Origin: Bacteroidales bacterium
GTDB lineage: Bacteria > Bacteroidota > Bacteroidia > Bacteroidales > JAGONC01
NCBI GenBank assembly: GCA_028716265.1
Contig: JAQUQD010000025.1
Location: 1 to 37,564 of the forward strand
Reading direction: 5' to 3'
Length of the DNA stretch: 37,564 nucleotides
The position numbers and the translations under genes are program-made. Of this stretch, positions 8,321-16,098 are shown piece after piece. The notes below the pieces were generated by a model, which ran no database searches, was not told the DNA's origin, and saw only the letters and a list, made by a program, of their open reading frames with translations. Position 1 is the stretch's first letter. Each line of letters opens with the position of its first letter.

Positions 8321-8896
8321 TTATTTGGGGGTTTGCCGGATCATGTAACCCGGAATAAGATAAGCAATAATGATTGAAAGTGCTACAAGCAAAAGCATGT
8401 ATTCTCCCGGAACGACAAATACTCCCAGAGATATTATCCAGCTGCAGATACCACCAATGATCAGCGGCCTGAATTTTAATATTCCCCCTGAAACAAAGGT
8501 GCCCAGACCATACATTGCAATGATCAGTGCGTTCGTGACATGCCATGGGATCAATCCAAAAATCGCAAAGGATAGGACTACCAGCAAAAGGGAAAAAAAT
8601 CCCCACCACAGATAAATAATGGCTGTATCAATGTGGGTTCGGTAGTTCGACTTTTTACCAAGGCGTATTCCTACAGTCACAGAAATCACCATCCCTACCG
8701 TCATGATGATGGGCCAGGCTAAAAATGAATAATGGTAGCCAAGCTTCATCAGGATAAAATGGGTCAGACTGGCAATGAGTACAAGCCAGCCCCATAATAG
8801 ATAAAAAAATGCACTTTCCTTGATCTGAGCCTTTGAATTATCAATCATTTCGTAAATAAGGTCCAGTTTGTCCCCATAGTCAGATTTGGTTTCCAT
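8321..8896 (-). CDS. Multi-helix membrane protein cotranscribed with HTH regulator
   Basis: 191 residues from the ATG at 8896. An upstream in-frame ATG at 8929 is possible, but it sits only ~10 bases from the predicted transcription start and adds residues with no family look. A cytoplasmic N-terminal helix (METKSDYGDKLDLIYEMIDNSK) precedes about six hydrophobic helices. The two middle segments contain WW and WG pairs (IYLWWGFFSLLL). No enzymatic motif is seen. The close coupling to the winged-helix gene suggests that the two work together, for instance as sensor and effector of membrane state, but this is inference. Confidence 0.8.
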   Translation of the reverse strand: METKSDYGDKLDLIYEMIDNSKAQIKESAFFYLLWGWLVLIASLTHFILMKLGYHYSFLAWPIIMTVGMVISVTVGIRLGKKSNYRTHIDTAIIYLWWGFFSLLLVVLSFAIFGLIPWHVTNALIIAMYGLGTFVSGGILKFRPLIIGGICSWIISLGVFVVPGEYMLLLVALSIIIAYLIPGYMIRQTPK

Positions 8897-8944
8897 TTCG
8901 TGTTGTTTTAATAACATGTAATTGTACATTTTATAAACTTAGCG

Positions 8945-8952
8945 CAAATATA
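8945..8952 (-). promoter_or_regulatory. Bacteroidetes-type -7 box for the membrane protein/regulator operon
   Basis: Read on the minus strand, the sequence is TATATTTG, a full match to the TAnnTTTG consensus. It lies about 50 bases upstream of the ATG at 8896. A clear -33 TTG at the usual spacing is missing. It abuts the palindrome at 8957-8973, so a protein bound there would cover the promoter. Confidence 0.6.
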
Positions 8953-8956
8953 AATA

Positions 8957-8973
8957 AGTTTATTTGATAAACT
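8957..8973. promoter_or_regulatory. Perfect 7-3-7 palindrome, candidate operator
   Basis: AGTTTAT-TTG-ATAAACT is an exact inverted repeat in the divergent promoter region between the regulator operon and the M3 peptidase gene. Further half-sites of the same word flank it: ATAAACT at 8933-8939 and GTTTATAA at 8980-8987. The size suits a dimeric winged-helix repressor, and the regulator gene lies in the adjacent operon. Which protein binds is inferred. Confidence 0.55.
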
Positions 8974-9023
8974 ATAATTGTTTATAAATATTTTAAAGAT
9001 ATTTGCAAATAAAAACGTTGGAC

Positions 9024-11156
9024 ATGTACGAATACAAGTTTATCCGCATAACTTTCATTCTGGCGGGTGTTCTGGCACTCCTGGTGACATCCTGCCGTGA
9101 AAAACAACTCAAAATGCAAGAAACCGTGAATCCCTTTTTTACCGAATACATTACTCCCTTTCAAGTTCCCCCGTTTGACCAGATCAGGAATGAGCATTTC
9201 ATGCCTGCCTTCGTGGAAGGGATGAAACAACAGCTGGAGGAGGTGAATTCGATTATCCAGGATCAGGAAGCTCCCTCCTTCGCCAACACGATCGAAGCAC
9301 TGGAATATAGCGGATCACTGCTTCGGAAGGTCAGTGACATTTTCTACAACCTGACCTCATCCAACACAAGCGATGAGCTGCAGCGTATTGCCAGGGAAAT
9401 GGCTCCGGTCATGGCCAAGCACCGAGATGACATTAACCTGAATCCCTTGCTCTTCGACCGGGTCAAGGCCGTCTACGCGCAGCGAGACAGTCTGGGACTC
9501 AATCAGGAACAATATAAGCTGTTGGAAAACAAATACAAGGATTTCGTGCGCGGAGGTGCCAACCTCAACAAAGAGGAACAGGAACGGTTCCGCAAGATCA
9601 ACGAAACGCTTTCCTCCCTCACGCTCCAGTTTGGCGATAATTTGCTTAAAGAGACCAATGCCTTCAAACTGGTCATCGACAAGCGAGAGGATCTTGCTGG
9701 CTTGCCGAACGCTGTGATCCAGGCCGCTTCCGATGCTGCAAATGCTGCCGGATTGCCTGACAAGTGGGTGTTCACGCTCGATAATCCCAGCCGCTTACCT
9801 TTCCTGACCTACGCCGACAACAGGGATCTTCGTCGGGAACTCTTCATGGCTTACATCAATAAGGGAAACCATGGCGACAGCACGGACAACAAGGCGATCG
9901 TATCCGAAATAGTCAGGCTGCGGATCGAACGCGCCCACCTGCTGGGGTATGAATCACACGCTGATTTCATCCTGGAAAAGAACATGGCCAAAGAACCGAA
10001 AAAAGTGTACGAACTGCTGGATAAATTATGGCAGGTGGTGTTGCCTGCCGCCACCCGGGAAGCCGAAGCGCTGCAGAACAAGATAAAAAATGAGGGCGGC
10101 GATTTCAGACTTGAGCCCTGGGATTGGTGGTACTACTCGGAAAAAATAAAAAAAGAAAAGTATAACTTCGATGAGGAGGTGCTCCGCTCCTATTTTAAGC
10201 TCGACGATGTCATCAATGGCGTCTTCATGGTCGCGAACAAACTGTACGGACTGCAATTCACCGAAAGAGCCGATCTTCCCAAATACCATCCGGATGCCAG
10301 GGTATTTGAAGTCAGGGAATCCAACGGATCCCATGTGGGGATTCTGTATATGGACTTCTTCCCCAGGGAAAGCAAGCGCTTTGGCGCATGGATGAACAAT
10401 TACAGAGACCAGTACCGAAAGGACGGCCAACACATCTCCCCTGTGGTCACCGTCGTCTGCAACTTCTCTAAGCCAACCGCTGACCAGCCTTCACTGTTGA
10501 GTTATGATGAGACGAGCACCCTGTTCCATGAATTCGGTCATGCCCTGCATGGCCTGCTGTCGGACTGCACCTATCCGAGCTTGTCAGGCACTTCAGTGCC
10601 ACGTGATTTTGTTGAGCTTCCGTCACAGATCATGGAAAACTGGGCTGCTGAGCCCGAGGTGCTGTATATGTTTGCCCGGCACTATCAGACAGGCGAGCCC
10701 ATCCCGGAAGAGCTGCTGGAGAACCTCAAGAAAAGTCAATATTTCAACCAGGGATTTACCGTGGCCGAATACCTTGCAGCATCCTATCTTGACATGGACT
10801 GGCATACCCTGTCGTCCAACCCTCAGACGGATGTGCTCCGGTTTGAAGATAATTCCATGAAACACATCGGACTCATCCCCGAGATCGTCAGCCGTTACCG
10901 CAGCACGTATTTCCAGCATATTTTCAGCGGAGGATACTCGTCAGGCTATTACAGCTACGTATGGGCACAGGTGCTCGACTCGGATGCATATGAAGCTTTC
11001 CGGCATACCTCCGTCTTTAATCCGGCCACTGCACTGTCGTTCCGCCAGAATATTCTGGAAATGGGAGGTACTGAAGATCCAATGGTGCTCTATAAAAGGT
11101 TCAGGGGTGCCGAGCCGGGAATCGAACCCCTGCTGAAGAAAAAGGGAATGCTCTAG
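9024..11156 (+). CDS. M3-family peptidase, lipoprotein (Dcp/oligopeptidase A-like)
   Basis: 710 residues from the ATG at 9024. A TTG at 9003 is in frame but adds only seven residues ahead of the signal. MYEYKFIRITFILAGVLALLVTSC is a lipoprotein signal, so the enzyme is probably anchored in the envelope. The zinc site HEFGH is at about residues 502-506, followed by the third ligand region (SQIMENW), both typical of the thimet oligopeptidase/Dcp family. The end FRGAEPGIEPLLKKKG is also family-like. The enzyme would trim short peptides, as peptidyl-dipeptidase or oligopeptidase. Its stop codon overlaps the convergent GT39 gene by four bases. It shares the operator region 8933-8990 with the HTH operon. 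Confidence 0.94.
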   Translation: MYEYKFIRITFILAGVLALLVTSCREKQLKMQETVNPFFTEYITPFQVPPFDQIRNEHFMPAFVEGMKQQLEEVNSIIQDQEAPSFANTIEALEYSGSLLRKVSDIFYNLTSSNTSDELQRIAREMAPVMAKHRDDINLNPLLFDRVKAVYAQRDSLGLNQEQYKLLENKYKDFVRGGANLNKEEQERFRKINETLSSLTLQFGDNLLKETNAFKLVIDKREDLAGLPNAVIQAASDAANAAGLPDKWVFTLDNPSRLPFLTYADNRDLRRELFMAYINKGNHGDSTDNKAIVSEIVRLRIERAHLLGYESHADFILEKNMAKEPKKVYELLDKLWQVVLPAATREAEALQNKIKNEGGDFRLEPWDWWYYSEKIKKEKYNFDEEVLRSYFKLDDVINGVFMVANKLYGLQFTERADLPKYHPDARVFEVRESNGSHVGILYMDFFPRESKRFGAWMNNYRDQYRKDGQHISPVVTVVCNFSKPTADQPSLLSYDETSTLFHEFGHALHGLLSDCTYPSLSGTSVPRDFVELPSQIMENWAAEPEVLYMFARHYQTGEPIPEELLENLKKSQYFNQGFTVAEYLAASYLDMDWHTLSSNPQTDVLRFEDNSMKHIGLIPEIVSRYRSTYFQHIFSGGYSSGYYSYVWAQVLDSDAYEAFRHTSVFNPATALSFRQNILEMGGTEDPMVLYKRFRGAEPGIEPLLKKKGML

Positions 11157-12793
11157 GGATTGATCCTGACCAGAAGGAAGTTTTCCTTTGCCCTCCTGTC
11201 GTAATAGCGGTAGAGCTCCTGACATTTTGCCCTGTCAAAAAAAGACTCCCTTCCGATGCAGTATATACCCGCTTCAGGCTCACTTGTAAACCGGAGAACT
11301 TCACCGGTGTTCCGCTCGATATAATACGTCAGCTGAAAAGGGATGTACTCGGGAATAACGAAATGAAGGGTAAGCAAAGGTGACTTGCCAATCCGGAGCT
11401 GGGGATCAAGCTGTTGCGTGGTCCCTGCAAAATAGATCTTCTCGCTGCCGGTGATGGATGTGATCTCATGGGATACTTTTTCATAATACACGAATTTGTC
11501 ATTTAACTGATACGCAGGGAGATAGAAGACATTGATCCCGACCCGCAACAGGATCATACCCATGACGACTGTGTAAATACGCAGATCATTCCAACGATAA
11601 AAATAGAACACAACACTGGCAACCCCGGCTGCAAACAGAATAATGGATTTTACCCAGTAAAAAGGGATGGATCTTGTCTGCGGCAGAAACAACGGGACCA
11701 GGAACAACAGGGGAATGATGCAGATAAATACGCTGAATATGGTATCGGTCCATTGCCTGAATTTAGGGAACTGACCGTTGTAACTAAGGTAAAAATAGGC
11801 AATAATGACCATGAAGAACGGTACGAACATGTACAGGTAACGGTTGCGTAATTCACCCGTCAACCAATAGACCGGAAGATTGAAGATCAGAAAAATAACA
11901 GCAAACGTGAGTAATTCATTTGATAACAATATCCGCTTGAATTGCTTCTGGATAAAAAATACCATCAGTAAAGACCAGGGTAACAGAACCTTGATGATAT
12001 CTGCAGGGAATTTAATGATGTTGAGAAAAAGGTCGGGCGGATTGCTTTCAAGGCCTGAGCGTTGTGAGGCTTCTTTGACAAGGTTGAAGAGATACTTTGC
12101 ATGGTCAGCCTCCTGCGAATAGAGGTAATAATAGATCCCTGCAGGCAACAGGAAACAGAGAATCCCTGCCACGTGCTGCCAGGTGAAAAGCCATCTCCAC
12201 TTTTTATAAATGATGGCCATTCCAAGCAGCGTCAGCACCTGGAATGCAGCTGATGGAAATCCTTTGGTGAGGAATCCAAGACCGGCCAGGGCATAGGAAA
12301 CAGCAAACATCCAGAAGAGTTTCTTCTGCTGGTGAAACCAGAACAGAGCGATGACCTGGGCAAAGACGATAAGGCTGTAGAACAGGTCGATCTCACCCGA
12401 AAAAACAGCCGCATAGAAATAAACATCCGCTGCGGTGAGTGTAAATAGCGCTGATAGCAAGGCTGCTTCTTTTCCCAGATGCCGGCGAACGACAAAATAG
12501 AGCAACACGGTCATAAGGATCCATCCCGCCAGGGAAGGCATCCGTACGACCCACTCCTCCGCAGAGCCTGTCATGGTAAAAAAAGAAGCCATGATCCAGT
12601 TGAACAGCGGCGGCTTGTTGTAATACTCCATCCCGTTGATCCTGGGAACAAGGTAATCCCCTGTCATCTGCATTTCCAGTGCTATGATGGCACGCCGCGG
12701 TTCCTCTCCGAGCAACTCCACTACATCCTGCCATAAGAACAAACTGCAGAATAATAAAAGAAAAAGAAATCCGAAGAATATGGATTTTCGCAT
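11153..12793 (-). CDS. GT39-family (ArnT/PMT-like) membrane glycosyltransferase
   Basis: 546 residues with about a dozen hydrophobic helices. The first periplasmic loop carries the family signature LLGEEPRRAIIALEMQMTGDYLVPRINGMEYYNKPPLFNWIM (acidic site, then the KPP motif), as in enzymes that move a sugar from an undecaprenyl or dolichyl phosphate carrier to lipid A, protein or another acceptor on the outer face of the membrane. The sugar and acceptor are unknown. A second GT39 gene lies at 28071-29840. The 3' end overlaps the M3 peptidase gene tail-to-tail. Upstream, 241 bases separate it from the divergent ubiE gene. Confidence 0.9.
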   Translation of the reverse strand: MRKSIFFGFLFLLLFCSLFLWQDVVELLGEEPRRAIIALEMQMTGDYLVPRINGMEYYNKPPLFNWIMASFFTMTGSAEEWVVRMPSLAGWILMTVLLYFVVRRHLGKEAALLSALFTLTAADVYFYAAVFSGEIDLFYSLIVFAQVIALFWFHQQKKLFWMFAVSYALAGLGFLTKGFPSAAFQVLTLLGMAIIYKKWRWLFTWQHVAGILCFLLPAGIYYYLYSQEADHAKYLFNLVKEASQRSGLESNPPDLFLNIIKFPADIIKVLLPWSLLMVFFIQKQFKRILLSNELLTFAVIFLIFNLPVYWLTGELRNRYLYMFVPFFMVIIAYFYLSYNGQFPKFRQWTDTIFSVFICIIPLLFLVPLFLPQTRSIPFYWVKSIILFAAGVASVVFYFYRWNDLRIYTVVMGMILLRVGINVFYLPAYQLNDKFVYYEKVSHEITSITGSEKIYFAGTTQQLDPQLRIGKSPLLTLHFVIPEYIPFQLTYYIERNTGEVLRFTSEPEAGIYCIGRESFFDRAKCQELYRYYDRRAKENFLLVRINP

Positions 12794-13034
12794 AATATTG
12801 CAACGTCAACGGACAAATGTAGGAAAAAGATACTTAATGATGCAAGTCTGTTGTCCGTAGTCATCATTCAGAAGAACTGCCATAAGAGACCTTAGGAGGT
12901 ACTGAATGACGTAGGAACCCCGGGGCAGAAAACGAGATTTTCGGCAGGTCGGTTTGGAATTCGTGTATCCTTTTGTTTGGAGCTTGGTTTTTGAAGTTTG
13001 GTATTTATTAAGCAGCATATCGTTCAATTATCGT

Positions 13035-13754
13035 ATGAATATTCAAAATCCCTCAGTCCGGCCACTTCAGAAGATGTTCGACGAGGTGCCCCGTCGCTAC
13101 GACTTGATGAACCGTCTCCTTACCTTCCGAATGGATGAAAGATGGAGAAGAAAAGCAGCAAAACTCTGCCTGAAGGACCATCCTTCACACATCGTGGATA
13201 TCTGCACAGGGACCGGTGATCTTGCCTGCCATCTGGCCAGATACAATCCAGACGGAGCAAGGATCACAGCACTTGATTTCAGCGAACCAATGCTTGCAGA
13301 AGCCTGCAAAAAATTCAACCGGCAAAAGCTGACCGGCGTGGAATTCCTGTTTGGAGATGTCAGTGAACTGCCTTTTGAAAGCGAATCCATCGATGTGATT
13401 TGCATTGGATTCGGATTCAGGAACCTGACCTTCAAAAATATCAAAAGAGATCTCTATTTATCGGAGATCTACAGGGTACTGAAACAGGGTGGAAAACTCG
13501 TTATTGTTGAAACAAGCCAGCCAAAAAATAAAATGATCAAAAGTTTATATCATTTATATTTATTAATTTTTGTCAAATATATAGGTGGTTTTTTAAGCGG
13601 AAATAAAAAAGCATATCACTATCTTTCTTATTCAGCCATTCACTACTATACGCCTGATGAACTTAAATCTTTACTTCAGAATAATAATTTTAAATCTTTA
13701 AATATCAATAATTTATTTTTTGGAGCAGCGACTCTTACGCTGGCAGTAAAATAG
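13035..13754 (+). CDS. ubiE/menG: Demethylmenaquinone/ubiquinone C-methyltransferase
   Basis: 239 residues from the ATG at 13035. The open frame extends to 12954, but the extension is a degenerate repeat-like run (FVWSLVFEVWYLLSS) and the family begins at MNIQ. The N-terminal signature KMFDEVPRRYDLMNRLLTF, the SAM-binding motif DICTGTGDLACHLA, the middle motif IGFGFRNLTF and the end region VILVETSQP-like (KLVIVETSQPKN) all fit UbiE/MenG. The enzyme adds the ring methyl group in the last step of menaquinone synthesis, on the cytoplasmic side of the membrane. The last ~70 codons are clearly richer in A and T than the rest, without loss of frame. Confidence 0.94.
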   Translation: MNIQNPSVRPLQKMFDEVPRRYDLMNRLLTFRMDERWRRKAAKLCLKDHPSHIVDICTGTGDLACHLARYNPDGARITALDFSEPMLAEACKKFNRQKLTGVEFLFGDVSELPFESESIDVICIGFGFRNLTFKNIKRDLYLSEIYRVLKQGGKLVIVETSQPKNKMIKSLYHLYLLIFVKYIGGFLSGNKKAYHYLSYSAIHYYTPDELKSLLQNNNFKSLNINNLFFGAATLTLAVK

Positions 13755-13884
13755 ACGCATCTGCGATTTAAGTGGTTTCAATCCAATGGATCCTTTCCTG
13801 ACAGATGCAAGGATCTTAATTTTTCTATTCAATGAATAAATGGTTTAAAAACACATATCGCATATCCTGATTCAAAAAATACTT

Positions 13885-13892
13885 TATATTTG
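13885..13892 (+). promoter_or_regulatory. Bacteroidetes-type -7 box upstream of the START-domain gene
   Basis: TATATTTG matches TAnnTTTG exactly. Transcription would begin near 13897 and give a leader of about 130 bases that contains the long inverted repeat 13919-13989. No good -33 TTG is present. Confidence 0.5.
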
Positions 13893-13918
13893 CCATAATC
13901 TTGATTAAATTTAATTTA

Positions 13919-13989
13919 ACCTCTCCCCCTACGAGGCTATGTCAAAATGAGTGTTTTGTATTTTGACACAGCCTTGTGAGGGGTGGGGT
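13919..13989. repeat. Long imperfect inverted repeat (about 30-bp arms) in a 5' leader
   Basis: The inner arms 13934-13948 and 13960-13974 (AGGCTATGTCAAAAT against ATTTTGACACAGCCT) pair with one mismatch around an 11-base loop. The outer parts (C-rich 13919-13933, G-rich 13975-13989) extend the pairing imperfectly. The AGGCTGTGTCAAAAT word resembles terminal inverted repeats of some insertion sequences, so this could be a small MITE-like relic. It could equally act as an RNA hairpin before the START gene. Confidence 0.6.
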
Positions 13990-14024
13990 CAATAAAAAAA
14001 AATAATCAGGCGAACAACCTTCAT

Positions 14025-14618
14025 ATGAAAGGGTACTTAATTCTATTTTATTGTACACTGGTAAGTCTGACTGGGTTTGCAGATGGCTGGGAACTGGTAA
14101 AGGATAAAAACGGATTGAAGATCTATCTGCGTCCGACAGAAGGCTCTCCCTATAAAACCTACAAGGGAGAGGCTGTACTGACCATAAAGATGGAGGATCT
14201 ATACAAGGTGCTGATCGATGTTGGGAACTACTCCAAGTGGGTTTATGAATGTTCTGAAAGCCGTCTGCTGTCAAAAGTGGACAATAGTGAATACACGTAT
14301 TATTCCCTCATGCATCTTCCCTTCCCTTTTGACAACAGGGATATGACCACGACGATGAAGGTATCTTTCAGCAGTGACACGATCTATCTTGCCACGAAAC
14401 TCAAAAAGACCGGCCAGGTTCAACCCAGGGGACTCGTTGCGATCGCGGCTTATGATGAGCTGACCACATTGATACGGATAGACGACAGGCATGTCAGGAT
14501 GATCATGGAAGGCTATTTCGAGCCGGGTGGGAGCCTGCCTGCATGGCTGATGAACATGTTCCTCTCAGAGGGGCCTTATGAATCGATCATGAAAATAAAA
14601 GAACTCTTCGAACCATAA
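14025..14618 (+). CDS. Exported START/SRPBCC-domain lipid-binding protein
   Basis: 197 residues from the ATG at 14025. An in-frame GTG at 13983 is rejected because it lies in the inverted repeat and would spoil the signal peptide MKGYLILFYCTLVSLTGFADG. The mature protein follows the START fold: WELVKDKNGLKIYLRPTEGSPYKTYKGEAVL, then VLIDVGNYSKWVYECSESRLL, PFPFDNRDMTTTMKV and a C-terminal helix. START proteins hold a lipid or other hydrophobic ligand in a cavity. An exported form may shuttle or sense lipids in the periplasm. DoxX follows 54 bases later on the same strand. Confidence 0.85.
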   Translation: MKGYLILFYCTLVSLTGFADGWELVKDKNGLKIYLRPTEGSPYKTYKGEAVLTIKMEDLYKVLIDVGNYSKWVYECSESRLLSKVDNSEYTYYSLMHLPFPFDNRDMTTTMKVSFSSDTIYLATKLKKTGQVQPRGLVAIAAYDELTTLIRIDDRHVRMIMEGYFEPGGSLPAWLMNMFLSEGPYESIMKIKELFEP

Positions 14619-14672
14619 TAAGTGTACTATGAGTTCAATGAAAATCCTGTTCAATACTAAATACCCTGTACT

Positions 14673-15029
14673 ATGAAAATTCTGGGAACATTCGGCAGAA
14701 TCATTTACTCCATACCTTTTATTGTCTTTGGTGTCTTTCATTTTATGAATGCCTCTTCAATGGCTTCCACTATGATCAGCGGATGGCCCTATGGAGAGAT
14801 TCTGATCTATATTTCAGGAGCTGCATTGATCCTGGGAGGTGCGGCGATCCTGTTCGGATTCTTCGGACGTCTGGCGGGCATCCTGCTGGCAATCTTATTG
14901 CTCATCTTTATCCTGGCCATTCACCTTCCCGGTGTTCAGGCCGGTAACCAGATGGCGCTTTCAAGCCTTCTCAAAGACTCTGCTTTGCTTGGCGCTGCGT
15001 TATCCTACGCAGCCACCATGAAAAAATGA
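14673..15029 (+). CDS. DoxX-family membrane protein
   Basis: 118 residues with four hydrophobic helices (about 5-22, 43-66, 67-86 and 97-115). The small size, the opening RIIYSIPFIVFGVFHFMN, and the central GAALILGGAAILFGFFGRLAGILLA pattern fit the DoxX/SURF4-like family of small quinone- or redox-linked membrane proteins. No precise substrate can be given. It may be cotranscribed with the START protein gene. It ends 17 bases before the convergent PrsW-like gene. Confidence 0.85.
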   Translation: MKILGTFGRIIYSIPFIVFGVFHFMNASSMASTMISGWPYGEILIYISGAALILGGAAILFGFFGRLAGILLAILLLIFILAIHLPGVQAGNQMALSSLLKDSALLGAALSYAATMKK

Positions 15030-15046
15030 CGAGTCGTTCTGCGATC

Positions 15047-16036
15047 TTATTTCAAGGTAGACCATTTCCACAGATCACGCCTTGAAATTCTCAATACAGG
15101 TGAGATCGCAAGGATACCGGTCATTCCGATATTTTTCTCCAACGCTTTCAATTCCGCCAGCCTGTTGCTGATCGATTCATCTTTTACGACCGGGATGCCG
15201 GCTTCGTGAAGCATGAGCTTACTTTTGGCCTTGATGGACAGCTCCAGGTACAGAGCTATGTAAGCCAGCATATCCACTACGGCCAGCTGTGAAAAACGGT
15301 CCTTGACAGAAGTCAGGTATTCCCCTGCATGGGTTTTGGCAAAATGCCCCTTCCTTATCATCATCAGTAATTTCACTTCGCTGTCGAACTCAAGCTCCAG
15401 CCATTTCCTCAGGTTCTTTTCACTGTACCGGAAGATGATGAATTCTGTCACGGCGATGATGACCATGCAGAAAAACATCATGGCTACAGGCGGTAGAATA
15501 AAATGGTTAAAGAAGGAATGGATGAGCATGGCAGCAGCCAGACTGTAAAGAAAGGGGATCAGCCTGCTCTTTCCTTTATCAAAGGTCTGCATCAGCAGTA
15601 TCGAAAAAACGGATGTCGTCCCGCCGTGCATGATGGCGGTTCCAAAGCCTCTTACTGCCCAGAGAAGTAAGCTGGCTGAGTTCAGTTCCGACAGGTACCA
15701 GATGTTTTCGACCAGTGCAAACCCTGCGCCGACAGCAAAGCCATAGATCGCCCCGTCAATCATGAAGCCAATCCTTCCTTGTCTGATCAGAAAAAGGATT
15801 GCCGTCATCTTCAATGTTTCTTCAATGACCGGGGCGATGTACCTTGATAAAATCTGCCGTTCAATACCTGTTTCCGTCAGAATGTACGAGTTGATAAAAT
15901 AGGAACCGACTGCACAGAGCGACCCCCAGAGGAGGCAACGGATAAGGAAAGGGATTTTGACCAGCTTGAAGCTATCCATCAGGATCAAAAACAATAAAAA
16001 GACAAGGACAGGCAGAAGGGCGATGATTATTTTCAT
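15047..16036 (-). CDS. PrsW-family intramembrane metalloprotease with C-terminal extension
   Basis: 329 residues. About eight membrane helices carry the conserved PrsW features: the Glu pair in PVIEETLK (residues 72-73, Lys76), MIDGAIYGFAVGAGFALVEN (Glu110-Asn111), MHGGTT (His137) and LIHSFFNHF (His173). In B. subtilis PrsW makes the first cut in the anti-sigma factor RsiW; other homologues are poorly known. Unlike minimal PrsW, this one has an extra soluble, helix-rich C-terminal part of about 120 residues (from ~205). It lies 62 bases after the peptidase/barrel gene, on the same strand as the sigma/anti-sigma pair, so it is probably the last gene of that unit. The family call is firm and the target is inferred. 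Confidence 0.87.
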   Translation of the reverse strand: MKIIIALLPVLVFLLFLILMDSFKLVKIPFLIRCLLWGSLCAVGSYFINSYILTETGIERQILSRYIAPVIEETLKMTAILFLIRQGRIGFMIDGAIYGFAVGAGFALVENIWYLSELNSASLLLWAVRGFGTAIMHGGTTSVFSILLMQTFDKGKSRLIPFLYSLAAAMLIHSFFNHFILPPVAMMFFCMVIIAVTEFIIFRYSEKNLRKWLELEFDSEVKLLMMIRKGHFAKTHAGEYLTSVKDRFSQLAVVDMLAYIALYLELSIKAKSKLMLHEAGIPVVKDESISNRLAELKALEKNIGMTGILAISPVLRISRRDLWKWSTLK

Positions 16037-16098
16037 GAGGCTGAAAATTAATGGATTTTATGGTACAACTGCCTGGTTAAAAAGACAGGATGATATTT

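Noticed and set aside
11105..11130. tRNA T-arm-like word (GGGAATCGAACCCC) that suggests a minus-strand tRNA
   Set aside because: It lies inside the M3 peptidase reading frame, coding for the family-typical end EPGIEPLL, and no acceptor stem, anticodon arm or D-arm can be built around it.
12954..13034. N-terminal extension of UbiE/MenG (FVWSLVFEVWYLLSS)
   Set aside because: It derives from a degenerate TTTGG-type repeat and has no counterpart in the UbiE family, which begins at the ATG at 13035.
15030..15046. Possible terminator between DoxX and the PrsW-like gene
   Set aside because: The 17-base gap has no stem-loop or T-tract.
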